A stretch of DNA of 64,000 nucleotides from Serratia oryzae (GTDB taxonomy: Bacteria; Pseudomonadota; Gammaproteobacteria; Enterobacterales; Enterobacteriaceae), in the NCBI RefSeq assembly GCF_001976145.1, contig NZ_MOXD01000004.1, forward strand, positions 372,482-436,481, written 5' to 3'. Each line of letters begins with the position of its first letter. Position 1 is the stretch's first letter. The translations under genes and the position numbers were made by a program. Positions 56,571 through 64,000 of the stretch are shown one piece after another. Below the pieces are notes generated by a model, which saw only the letters and a program-made list of their open reading frames with translations, was not told where the DNA came from and did no database searches.

Positions 56571-59153
56571 CTATAACTGCTCTTGCAGGCTATCACCAAA
56601 ACGCAAACTGCGCCAAAGCTGAAGTATATTTCCCTGATGACGATGTTTCAGTATCACCGGCTTCGGGTTGCTTATCTGGGTATTGACGCCGTGGGTCTCA
56701 GTCTGCATCTGCAGCATGCCAAAATTATCGAGGTTAATGTTTATTCGTGATTGACTGATTTCCAGATAACTAAACCATTTGAACGCCGCTCCTGCCACAA
56801 CGTCCCGCTTGGCGATCTCCTTAAGCATTTCTGGCGCTATCCGCAACGTCAGTGGCCCGCTACTTTCTAGCCACCCATCCTTAATCAACCATTGTGCATC
56901 GTAAAGGTATAATGGCAACTCACCGTTGATCCTGCCAGATAAAGCCAACTGCTTGAATTTTAGCACATAGAGCAGTTCACTCAGATCGATTTGCCTCAAC
57001 GTAAGCACAGTCGGTTGGCGAGCAGGCAGAGTTAATCCAGACAGGCCTAGATAACCCCGTAGCAATTCGACGCTAATGTTGCTCAGCTTCAGCGGCTGCA
57101 CATCGCTGTAGGGATAGAACCCCTGCAGATTCGCGCTGATATTTTGCATATCGAACATATTGCGTAGCGACTTGATGCGCACTATTACCGGCTGTTGTAC
57201 CCCCAACTGCCAGGTTTGCCCCTTAAGCCGGTAGGAAAGTAAAACGTCCAATCCATTGAGCTTACCTTCACTGAGCCACATGTCGCCACTATGAACAACC
57301 CAGTGCCCTCCGGCCTTTAACCCTTGTTTGCGTGTAACGGAGAAGGCGCTTTGAGCATAGAATTCACCATCACGCAGCTTGATTTTCAAATCAGGAGGGA
57401 GAAACGGCTGGAGTACGGTCAACGGCTGCTTTGGCCACCAACCTGACCCACGCAGGCGTTCGCCGTCCCAACGGCCATTTAAGCTGATGGGGCCAATGTT
57501 TGCGGCATGAAACTTACCGTTCAGCCTGAAATTGTTAATACTTGGTCCCTGTAAGTTCACGTGAAGCTGTGATTGAGGCAGGTAGCTTCCATTGCTAAAG
57601 TGTGTTTTTTCCGCGTTGAGTCGCAGAGAACCACTGAAATGGCTCCTTTCTACCGAGCGACGCCATAATAAGGGGCTGCTAAGTCTCATTTTTGGTGACT
57701 CTACGGTGACCGGGCCATAATTCAGCCTGTCAAAATTGGCGGTAAACTGCTCCATCGCGATCGTCTCGTCGTGCCAGTAGCCTTTACCTCTGACATCCCA
57801 ACGTGCCTGCAGTGGTGATAATCTGCCATTTCCCCAATAGTGCCATTGCCAGTATCCTTGGTCTGGCCAGAAGTCTTGTGCTTGACCATCAAGGTGAAGC
57901 TGAAATTGCCCCCAATAACTGTCGTTTGCACGCAAAATGGCTTGGAGACGACCATTGACTCCGGCCATGCTGATGCGGACCCCAGCCAGTGGCCAGCGCA
58001 CTTCTCTCAGTCTTAGCTGTGGTATGACATTGCCGTAGGCGTGAAGTATCGCTCCGGGCTTCAACGTCACGGAAGGATTACCGAATGGTTCATGAAGCCG
58101 ACCTGGCAAAATGCCGGTAAAAGAAATGTCTGCCAAATTGGCGCGGCCATTCAGTTGGAAATCAATCGGATTGTTATTCTGAGCAATCCTGCCGGGGCCA
58201 AGTATCAGAACCGCATTCGCCTTACCGTTCTTGCCTGCTGTGATCACGTTGATGCGGGCACTCAATTCGGCTTCATCCCAATTACTGTTCCAGTTCCTCA
58301 ATGTTAGGTTGACTCCCCCATTTAACGGTTGCCGGGCATAGGGCCAACGCCATTTTCCCTCCTTGATGTGGAATTGCTTGGCGCTAATGTGCCAGGGAAG
58401 ATGAGCCAGGGGCTGCTCTCCTCCTTTTTCTTCTATATCGAGCCTCCCTTGCAGCTTTTTCCAGCTAAGGCTAAAAACGAGCGGCTGAGGGGCATATGTC
58501 GTCTTGAATTCTCCCTTTAGGATACCTTCAGGCGGTAGGCTACTGAGTATCGGCGGCAGGTTAAGGGTACTGCTAAGCCGCAATGGTTTCGGTAAATTGG
58601 GGATCTGCAGCGAAAAATTTTGCAAATCGAGGCGCTGTTTACGGTCCAAAACCGCATCGAAAGAGAGAGCTGATCCTGCATAGTGCAGTGAAAGACCGCC
58701 GTTTTTTGCAACTAAATCCGCGCTACCCGCATATTTCTGCCAGGGTGTGACAACAAACTGTGCAACAGAAACCTGAAGATTGGGCAAGTATCGCTGCAAG
58801 TCTGCCAAGGGCAGTGCTAGTACATTTCCATTCTGCGAAGCAGAGAGACGGGAGAGGCAAAGGCTGTTCAGTTCGAAACGTTGTAGCTGCAGCGCCCAAC
58901 GTTGCTGGCTATAGCTTATATAAGGACTTGCAACATTTAACAGCCTACATCCTTGCACGGAAAGCTGCACATTGGGTAAAGCGAATAGTTTGCCATGCAG
59001 GCCAGTTGAGCCACTGAGGCTTATGGCCGTTCCTGCAGGAAGTCCGTAATTAACCAGCAATGGTAACCAATGCGGCAGCGACTGCCAAATTAGCAGCAGC
59101 AGGAGGAGCAGCAAAAGCAAGGTACCGCAGCAAAACTTTAATAGCTTGGCCAT
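56571..59153 (-). CDS. ydbH: YdbH-family envelope protein (AsmA/TamB-like)
   Basis: 860 aa (E. coli YdbH about 879). An N-terminal membrane helix (about 7-27, FCCGTLLLLLLLLLLIWQ) is followed by a long periplasmic beta-strand-rich chain, as in AsmA-like lipid transfer proteins. The C-terminal part 'INGELPLYLYDAQWLIKDGWLESSGPLTLRI' and 'YLEISQSRININLDNFGMLQMQTETHGVN' is the family signature. In E. coli YdbH bridges inner and outer membrane for phospholipid transport with lipoprotein YnbE and chaperone YdbL. Here the gene ends 88 bp from the convergent permease gene, and neither partner gene is present downstream. Confidence 0.85.
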   Translation of the reverse strand: MAKLLKFCCGTLLLLLLLLLLIWQSLPHWLPLLVNYGLPAGTAISLSGSTGLHGKLFALPNVQLSVQGCRLLNVASPYISYSQQRWALQLQRFELNSLCLSRLSASQNGNVLALPLADLQRYLPNLQVSVAQFVVTPWQKYAGSADLVAKNGGLSLHYAGSALSFDAVLDRKQRLDLQNFSLQIPNLPKPLRLSSTLNLPPILSSLPPEGILKGEFKTTYAPQPLVFSLSWKKLQGRLDIEEKGGEQPLAHLPWHISAKQFHIKEGKWRWPYARQPLNGGVNLTLRNWNSNWDEAELSARINVITAGKNGKANAVLILGPGRIAQNNNPIDFQLNGRANLADISFTGILPGRLHEPFGNPSVTLKPGAILHAYGNVIPQLRLREVRWPLAGVRISMAGVNGRLQAILRANDSYWGQFQLHLDGQAQDFWPDQGYWQWHYWGNGRLSPLQARWDVRGKGYWHDETIAMEQFTANFDRLNYGPVTVESPKMRLSSPLLWRRSVERSHFSGSLRLNAEKTHFSNGSYLPQSQLHVNLQGPSINNFRLNGKFHAANIGPISLNGRWDGERLRGSGWWPKQPLTVLQPFLPPDLKIKLRDGEFYAQSAFSVTRKQGLKAGGHWVVHSGDMWLSEGKLNGLDVLLSYRLKGQTWQLGVQQPVIVRIKSLRNMFDMQNISANLQGFYPYSDVQPLKLSNISVELLRGYLGLSGLTLPARQPTVLTLRQIDLSELLYVLKFKQLALSGRINGELPLYLYDAQWLIKDGWLESSGPLTLRIAPEMLKEIAKRDVVAGAAFKWFSYLEISQSRININLDNFGMLQMQTETHGVNTQISNPKPVILKHRHQGNILQLWRSLRFGDSLQEQL

Positions 59154-59766
59154 TTAACACCTTGTTTTTCATCATTCATGGTAATTAGGCTGTGTCCTTA
59201 ACTGCCTGGTGCGCTCGCATGCAGCTAAGGGACACAACCTGGTGCTCTCATCAATACGGTAGACCTACTTTCCCCTGTAAGCAGTGAGTATGTTGCTCAC
59301 TGCTTACAGCGAGTATATATGCTAGCTTCTTTGAGGTGCAGATTAGTGGCAAACGAATGATAGATGAGATTATTAACAACTTTTTTTCTGCCATATAATA
59401 GGTTGATCTGCACAATCTTAAGAATCATCCTATGTTCTGACTATTTGTTTACCACTGACGATATTAACAATTGTAATTGAGCAGTTTTTTGTTTTTTATT
59501 TTAATCTATAAATCAATGTCTTATTTAACTGATATTGAGCTGTGTTTTTTGATTTTTTTTAAAAAAACCATATTTAACATGATGATGCCATGGTTTTTAT
59601 GGGGGGGATTTGTCACTTTGCAGAAAGTTTATCTACACTGATAGTGCTTTGAGATGAAGGTGGACTTGTATATTCATCTGCATCTCTGGGTTCTTGATAC
59701 ATAGTTTAGCCAGCTTAACTTTTCGTTTAATAATACGGTTTATTAGACTTTAAAGAGGTCTTTCAT
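59154..59766. other. Divergent region between ydbH and hdeA
   Basis: 612 bp without a gene. The left part holds a 14-bp perfect hairpin (59275-59309). The right part, 59380-59600, is very AT-rich with A- and T-tracts, fitting the H-NS-silenced promoter type known for hdeAB in E. coli (inference). A run of seven G at 59601-59607 interrupts it. Confidence 0.55.
59275..59309. other. Perfect 14-bp inverted repeat
   Basis: CTGTAAGCAGTGAG and CTCACTGCTTACAG flank a 7-nt loop. No T-run follows on either strand, so a terminator is unlikely. It may be a protein-binding site or a small repeat. Confidence 0.6.
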
Positions 59767-60084
59767 ATGAAAAAACAGTTAGTAGCAATTGGTGTGGCTT
59801 GCTTGTTGACACTTTCAGCCAGCAGTTTGGCGGCTGGAAATTCAAAGCCTGTTGCAATGTGGACATGTGAGGATTTTCTGGCGTTAGATGAAAGTTACCG
59901 ACCAACGGCGATTGGTTTTGCAGAAGCACTGAATAAGAAAGGAAAAGTGGAGGATTCAGTGCTCGATGTTGATGGCATCGAAAAGGTAACGCCAATGTTA
60001 ATTGACGTCTGTAAAAAGGATCCGCAGTCAAAATTTTTAACAGAGTTAGAGACCGCCTGGAAAGATATCAAAAAAGATATGTAA
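59767..60084 (+). CDS. hdeA: Acid-activated periplasmic chaperone HdeA
   Basis: 105 aa, with AGAGG about 11 nt before ATG. Signal peptide 1-22 (SSLAA-G). The mature part closely follows E. coli HdeA: 'WTCEDFLALDESYRPTAIGFAEALNKKGKVEDSVLDVDGIEKVTPMLIDVCKKD' with the two disulfide Cys, and the end 'WKDIKKDM'. HdeA dissociates at pH below 3 and binds unfolding periplasmic proteins. It is followed at 73 bp by hdeB. EvgAS, an upstream controller of hdeAB in E. coli, is present in this window. Confidence 0.95.
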   Translation: MKKQLVAIGVACLLTLSASSLAAGNSKPVAMWTCEDFLALDESYRPTAIGFAEALNKKGKVEDSVLDVDGIEKVTPMLIDVCKKDPQSKFLTELETAWKDIKKDM

Positions 60085-60101
60085 CGTTTACATTTTGATA
60101 A

Positions 60102-60140
60102 ATCTGGGGGATGCGCAAATGGAGCACTGTTCCCCAGATT
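60102..60140 (+). other. Stem-loop between hdeA and hdeB
   Basis: AATCTGGGG and CCCCAGATT arms flank 21 bases; no T-run follows. It is a likely mRNA-stabilising or attenuating structure between the two chaperone genes. Confidence 0.55.
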
Positions 60141-60156
60141 AAGATCGAGGTATCTC

Positions 60157-60480
60157 ATGTTTATTAAGTCACTTAAGAAGATCGCATTCAATGGGCTGTT
60201 ATTTTCGGTAGCGATATTTAGCCTAGCCGTGAAGGCCGAAACAATAACCACACCAAGTGATATGACCTGCAAGGAGTTTTTAGACCTAAACCCTAAATCG
60301 ATGACACCGGTGGTTTACTGGGTAATGAACGATGATACCCGCTACAAAGGCGGAGATTATGTTGACCTTCATGAGACAGGATCGGTGGTGACTCCCAAGG
60401 TGGTGGAGGCCTGTCATCAAACACCTGATAGAAAATTTTCCGACATGAAAGACGATATTTTAGCTTTTGCTAAAAAGTAG
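60157..60480 (+). CDS. hdeB: Acid-activated periplasmic chaperone HdeB
   Basis: 107 aa. A GAGG ribosome site lies just upstream. Signal peptide about 1-27 (ending VKA-E). '[54 protein letters not shown]' matches E. coli HdeB ('DMTCQEFIDLNPKAMTPVAWWML' and 'YKGGD'), with the conserved Cys pair. It works at pH 4-5 beside HdeA. The gene ends 124 bp before ureA; the spacer holds no clear terminator, so read-through into urease is possible. Confidence 0.93.
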   Translation: MFIKSLKKIAFNGLLFSVAIFSLAVKAETITTPSDMTCKEFLDLNPKSMTPVVYWVMNDDTRYKGGDYVDLHETGSVVTPKVVEACHQTPDRKFSDMKDDILAFAKK

Positions 60481-60604
60481 CTGTCAGTGTCTTGAGGATC
60501 AGCGCCAGAGTGTTCCCTATTGGCACCACCATCCGGTGGTGTCCATCTTCCCGCAGAGAGCCTTGAGCCTGAAGGATTCAATGTTGTATGCAGACGGAGG
60601 AGTT

Positions 60605-60907
60605 ATGCGATTAACCCCGAGAGAAATAGAGAAGTTGATGGTTTATACCTTGGCGGACCTTGCGACGAAAAGAAAGAATAAAGGTCTGAAACTTAATCAT
60701 CCTGAAGCCGTTTCCATTATTACCGTCACTGCAATGGAAGGTGCTCGAGAGGGGAAAACCCTTGAAGAAGTAATGAAAGAAGCCCGTTCAGTATTAACCA
60801 AAGATGATGTCATGGATGGAGTTGCCGATCTAATACCGCATGTACAGGTTGAAGCTATTTTTACCGACGGCAGCCGGTTAGTGACAGTCCATGATCCTAT
60901 TCAATGA
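60605..60907 (+). CDS. ureA: Urease gamma subunit
   Basis: 100 aa, the standard UreA length, starting [25 protein letters not shown] lies 4 nt upstream; the frame extends further up, but this start is fixed by family and ribosome site. It is part of the UreABC apoenzyme, which hydrolyses urea to ammonia and carbamate. UreA and UreB are separate genes, as in Klebsiella and Yersinia and unlike Helicobacter. The ureA stop lies 36 bp before the chosen ureB start. Confidence 0.97.
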   Translation: MRLTPREIEKLMVYTLADLATKRKNKGLKLNHPEAVSIITVTAMEGAREGKTLEEVMKEARSVLTKDDVMDGVADLIPHVQVEAIFTDGSRLVTVHDPIQ

Positions 60908-60943
60908 GTGATTAAAATTTGTTTCGGCGCCGAGGATATCACT

Positions 60944-61372
60944 ATGAAGAAGTTGAAGAAAACCGACAATGCTCAAACTGCTATTGGAGGTTACATTCTT
61001 GCGGATACGCCCATCACTTTCAATACCGACAAACCCGTCACCAAAATCAAAGTCAAGAATACTGGCGATCGGCCAATCCAGGTTGGATCGCATTTCCATT
61101 TTTTCGAAGTCAACAAGCTGTTGGAATTTGAACGAAGCCAAGCCTTTGGTAAGCGTTTGAATATTACGTCTACTACGGCTATCCGTTTTGAACCGGGCGA
61201 TGAAACTTCAGTTGAATTAATTCCTTTCGGCGGTAAGCAGACCATCTATGGTTTTAACAACCTGGTTGATGGCTGGGTGGGAAGTGCAGGGAGAGGGCAG
61301 AGTACCGGTAAGGTACCAGATGAAATTTTACAGAGTGCTATCACACGCGGTTTTAAATCCTCTGATAAATGA
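60944..61372 (+). CDS. ureB: Urease beta subunit
   Basis: 142 aa from ATG 60944, preceded by GAGGA at 7 nt. A GTG at 60908 directly abutting the ureA stop is in frame but lacks a family-like N-terminus. The core '[48 protein letters not shown]', '[19 protein letters not shown]' and '[18 protein letters not shown]' is typical of UreB, with the longer N-terminus known from Yersinia-type ureases. It forms the (ABC)3 trimer with UreA and UreC. Confidence 0.95.
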   Translation: MKKLKKTDNAQTAIGGYILADTPITFNTDKPVTKIKVKNTGDRPIQVGSHFHFFEVNKLLEFERSQAFGKRLNITSTTAIRFEPGDETSVELIPFGGKQTIYGFNNLVDGWVGSAGRGQSTGKVPDEILQSAITRGFKSSDK

Positions 61373-61393
61373 TTCAGCGTTTTGGAGAAGAAA

Positions 61394-63112
61394 ATGCCTA
61401 CAATATCCAGAAAAGAGTATGCCAGCCTGTTTGGGCCAACCGTCGGTGACAAGATCCGTCTGGGAGATACTGACCTATACATCGAAATAGAAAAAGATCT
61501 CAGAGGATATGGTGAAGAGTCGGTTTACGGTGGTGGCAAATCGCTACGCGACGGTATGGGGGCCAATAATACGCTAACACGTGATAACGGTGTGCTTGAT
61601 CTGGTGATCACCAACGTCACTATTTTAGATGCCAAATTGGGTGTGATTAAGGCCGATGTGGGCATCAAGAATGGCCTCATCGTAGGCATTGGTAAGAGCG
61701 GTAATCCAGACACAATGGACGGTGTAACCTCGAATATGATTGTTGGCCTGAGTACTGATGCGATTTCAGGCGAACATCTGATCCTCACCGCTGCGGGTAT
61801 TGATAGCCATATTCACCTTATTTCCCCCCAACAGGCGTATGCCGCACTGTCTAACGGCGTCGCTACCTTTTTTGGCGGGGGCATTGGGCCAACAGATGGC
61901 ACCAATGGCACCACGGTCACACCCGGTCCGTGGAACATTCGGGCCATGTTACGCGCTTTTGAAGGGGTTCCGGTTAATATCGGCCTACTGGGCAAAGGCA
62001 ACTCTTTCAGTAGGGAGCCGCTGGCAGAACAGATTATCGCCGGTGTTTGTGGGCTGAAAGTACACGAAGACTGGGGGGCTACGCCCAATGCCCTACGTCA
62101 CGCATTGCGTATCGCCGACGAAATGGATATTCAGGTTTCGGTTCATACCGATAGCCTTAATGAAGCCGGTTATGTTGAAAATACCATTGAAGCATTCGAA
62201 GGTAGAACTATCCACACCTTCCATACCGAAGGGGCGGGCGGCGGCCATGCGCCAGATATTATCAAGGTTGCAAGCCAGATTAACGTCTTGCCAAGTTCAA
62301 CCAATCCGACACTGCCTTTTGGTATTAACAGCCAGGCAGAGCTCTTCGATATGATCATGGTATGCCACAATCTTAACCCCAACGTGGCAGCCGACGTCTC
62401 TTTTGCTGAAAGCCGTGTTCGCCCGGAAACTATCGCGGCGGAAAACGTGCTGCACGATATGGGCGTGATCTCAATGTTCTCCAGTGACTCGCAGGCGATG
62501 GGGCGAGTAGGGGAAAATTGGTTACGTCTGGTACAGACCGCACATGCCATGAAGGTCGCTCGTGGCAAATTGCCTGAAGATAGCGACGGCAATGATAACT
62601 TCCGGGTACTGCGCTATGTGGCCAAATTGACCATTAATCCGGCCATTGCCCAGGGGGTGAGCCACGTGATCGGTTCAGTTGAAGTGGGCAAAATGGCAGA
62701 TTTGGTGTTGTGGGACCCTCGCTTCTTCGGTGCCAAACCCAAGATGATCATCAAAGGCGGCATGATTAACTGGGCCTTGATGGGCGATCCTAACGCCTCA
62801 TTACCAACCCCTGAACCGGTATTCTACCGCCCAATGTATGGTGCGATGGGGAAAACCCTACAGGACACCTGCGTGACCTTTGTGTCACAAGCTGCGTTGG
62901 ATGACGGTGTGAAAGAAAAAGCTCAGTTGGAACGACAGGTCATCGCCATCAAGAACTGCCGTTCTATCACCAAACACGATCTGGTACGTAATTCTGAAAC
63001 ACCGAATATTGAAGTCGATCCAGAAACCTTTGCCGTGAAAGTCGATGGCAAGCACGCTACCTGTGAGCCTATCAAGAGTGCAGTTATGAACCAGAAGTTC
63101 TTCTTTGGTTGA
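61394..63112 (+). CDS. ureC: Urease alpha (catalytic) subunit
   Basis: 572 aa from ATG 61394 (GGAG upstream); a TTG four codons earlier is in frame but unlikely. It holds the dinickel site: His139/His141 in 'DSHIHLI', Lys222 (to be carbamylated) in '[13 protein letters not shown]', His residues in '[10 protein letters not shown]' and '[16 protein letters not shown]', Asp in '[10 protein letters not shown]', and the flap with Cys324-His325 in 'MVCHNLNP'. Asn at 326 replaces His of the Klebsiella enzyme and is shared, as far as I recall, with the acid-optimum ureases of Yersinia and Morganella. All catalytic residues are intact. Confidence 0.97.
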   Translation: MPTISRKEYASLFGPTVGDKIRLGDTDLYIEIEKDLRGYGEESVYGGGKSLRDGMGANNTLTRDNGVLDLVITNVTILDAKLGVIKADVGIKNGLIVGIGKSGNPDTMDGVTSNMIVGLSTDAISGEHLILTAAGIDSHIHLISPQQAYAALSNGVATFFGGGIGPTDGTNGTTVTPGPWNIRAMLRAFEGVPVNIGLLGKGNSFSREPLAEQIIAGVCGLKVHEDWGATPNALRHALRIADEMDIQVSVHTDSLNEAGYVENTIEAFEGRTIHTFHTEGAGGGHAPDIIKVASQINVLPSSTNPTLPFGINSQAELFDMIMVCHNLNPNVAADVSFAESRVRPETIAAENVLHDMGVISMFSSDSQAMGRVGENWLRLVQTAHAMKVARGKLPEDSDGNDNFRVLRYVAKLTINPAIAQGVSHVIGSVEVGKMADLVLWDPRFFGAKPKMIIKGGMINWALMGDPNASLPTPEPVFYRPMYGAMGKTLQDTCVTFVSQAALDDGVKEKAQLERQVIAIKNCRSITKHDLVRNSETPNIEVDPETFAVKVDGKHATCEPIKSAVMNQKFFFG

Positions 63113-63149
63113 TCTCGGCGTTTACAGCATCAATAGGAAGGTGACTGAC

Positions 63150-63770
63150 ATGATCCTGATTGAAAACATCATCGGAAATATCAAAACCGAACAGCATTGG
63201 GCACGTAAGGCCGTTGGCTTTAAGCATGATGTCTTAGTGTTGGAACAGTGGGAGGCACAAAAGAGCCGTTGCCGTAAAAAGAGCGAACAGGGCGCGGATA
63301 TTGGTCTCGCGCTGGATCGCCATGTGCGCCTTTCTGATGGTGATGTGCTGTTGTTTGATGAAGAACAGCAATATCTGTTAACCGTCACAATACACCTTCG
63401 CGATGTGATGGTGATCCATTTGGATAAATTCGCGACGGCCGGCTTTGAACCTGCGATCAGGCATGTGTTTGAGCTTGGGCATGCGCTCGGTAATCAGCAT
63501 TGGAAGGCGGTGATTAAAGGCAGCAAGGTATATGTGCCTTTGACTGTAGAAGTGAAAATGATGAACTCGGTGATGAAAACCCACGGTTATAACACGGAGG
63601 ATTATCAGTTTGTCGAGGGGAGTAGCGTCCTGCCGCTGCTCACACCTTCAGAATCGCGCTTGCTGTTTGGTGGCGCCGAAGATTCACATGTCCACGTCCA
63701 TGTCCACGATGACCACTCACATTCGCATCATGAACACCATCATGGAAAAAACCATGAGCATAAACACTGA
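63150..63770 (+). CDS. ureE: Urease nickel metallochaperone UreE
   Basis: 206 aa from ATG 63150 with AGGAAGGT upstream. N-terminal peptide-binding domain 'MILIENIIGNIKTEQHWARK...VLVLEQWEAQKSRCRKKSEQGADIGLALDRHVRLSDGDVL', then the nickel-binding domain with 'FELGHALGNQHW' (the conserved His) and 'VPLTVEVKMMNSVMKTHGY'. The tail (about 180-206) is a His-rich nickel store, 'HVHVHVHDDHSHSHHEHHHGKNHEHKH'. It delivers Ni2+ to the UreDFG complex. It overlaps ureF. Confidence 0.95.
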   Translation: MILIENIIGNIKTEQHWARKAVGFKHDVLVLEQWEAQKSRCRKKSEQGADIGLALDRHVRLSDGDVLLFDEEQQYLLTVTIHLRDVMVIHLDKFATAGFEPAIRHVFELGHALGNQHWKAVIKGSKVYVPLTVEVKMMNSVMKTHGYNTEDYQFVEGSSVLPLLTPSESRLLFGGAEDSHVHVHVHDDHSHSHHEHHHGKNHEHKH

Positions 63771-64000
63771 AGGTCTGGCTCGGCTAGCCAGAGTGCTGCA
63801 ATTTGGTGATTCGATGTTACCCGTCGGAGCATTCTCGTTCTCCTGCGGGGTTGAGTCGGCAATTCAGGTTGGCTTGGTTAAGGACGTGGAGACACTGCAA
63901 GCGTTTGTTAAAACTTCACAAAACCAGGCTGCGCACTGCGACGCTATTGGGCTGGCGCATGCCCACCGAGCCTTAAAGCAAGGCCGTCATGACGATATTC
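63754..64000 (+). CDS. ureF: Urease accessory protein UreF (5' part, cut by window end)
   Basis: 82 codons are seen, running off the window. 'ARVLQFGDSMLPVGAFSFSCGVESAIQVGLVKDVETLQAFVKTSQNQAAHCDAIGLAHAHRA' is the UreF N-terminus. ATG 63754 is chosen; in-frame ATGs at 63742 and 63730 are alternatives. All lie within the His-rich end of ureE, so the genes overlap by at least 17 bp. UreF works with UreG and UreD in carbamylation and nickel insertion; these genes are expected just outside. Confidence 0.93.
   Translation, partial: MSINTEGLARLARVLQFGDSMLPVGAFSFSCGVESAIQVGLVKDVETLQAFVKTSQNQAAHCDAIGLAHAHRALKQGRHDDI

Noticed and set aside
60467-60604. 46-codon extension of ureA upstream
   Set aside because: UreA is about 100 aa in this family and GGAGG sits right before the ATG at 60605.
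60908-60943. GTG start for ureB overlapping the end of ureA
   Set aside because: The 12-residue extension is unlike UreB N-termini, and a good GAGGA site precedes ATG 60944.

Overview
The window looks like chromosomal DNA of an enterobacterium (Enterobacterales). Yersiniaceae, i.e. a Yersinia or Serratia relative, is my best guess. The reasons are a urease of the Yersinia/Morganella acid type, TnaA, EvgA and HdeA/B proteins very close to the E. coli ones, and several ERIC repeats, two of them carrying the long internal insertion I associate with yersiniae. The genus cannot be fixed from sequence reading alone. The window is rich in surface structures, environmental regulators and acid-stress functions.

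Layout. (1) 1-21.5 kb is a type I secretion adhesin locus. It holds the 5' part of a BapA-like adhesin on the minus strand (cut by the window edge), two giant BapA-like Ig-repeat adhesins on the plus strand (about 2025 and 2047 aa, 14 repeats each), a small exported protein, a LuxR-type regulator, and the dedicated exporter: ABC ATPase, HlyD-type adaptor and TolC-type outer-membrane protein. A diverged copy of the exporter gene's 5' region, ending in an 11-codon stub, lies between the two adhesin genes. (2) 21.6-27.3 kb is regulatory: two ERIC elements, an RcsB-like response regulator and the EvgA/EvgS phosphorelay. (3) 28.7-39.6 kb holds two complete chaperone-usher fimbrial operons that converge on each other, with a PapI/FaeA-like regulator between them. 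A 220-bp tandem duplication lies upstream of the second operon. (4) 41.4-45.7 kb holds a Kch-like potassium channel, another LuxR-type regulator and a decayed IS630-family transposase. (5) 46.0-49.3 kb is the full tryptophanase operon with a perfect CRP site, a TnaC leader peptide, tnaA and tnaB. (6) 49.7-56.5 kb is an accessory metabolic locus: an IclR regulator divergent from FdrA/YahF-like and DUF1116/YahG-like proteins, a DUF3100 membrane protein, a small membrane protein and an NCS1 permease. (7) 56.6-59.2 kb is ydbH without its usual ynbE-ydbL partners. (8) 59.8-64.0 kb holds the acid chaperones hdeA and hdeB followed by urease genes ureABCE and the start of ureF.

How the genes fit together. 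The adhesins, T1SS and two fimbriae point to attachment and biofilm life, with at least five HTH regulators (EvgA, RcsB-like, two small LuxR types, PapI-like) that could switch between them. EvgAS, HdeA/HdeB and urease together suggest survival of low pH, for example gut passage. The IclR-FdrA-DUF1116-DUF3100-NCS1 locus is the part whose biochemistry is least known and is the best candidate for an undescribed catabolic system, probably involving carbamoyl transfer from an imported ring nitrogen compound (inference).
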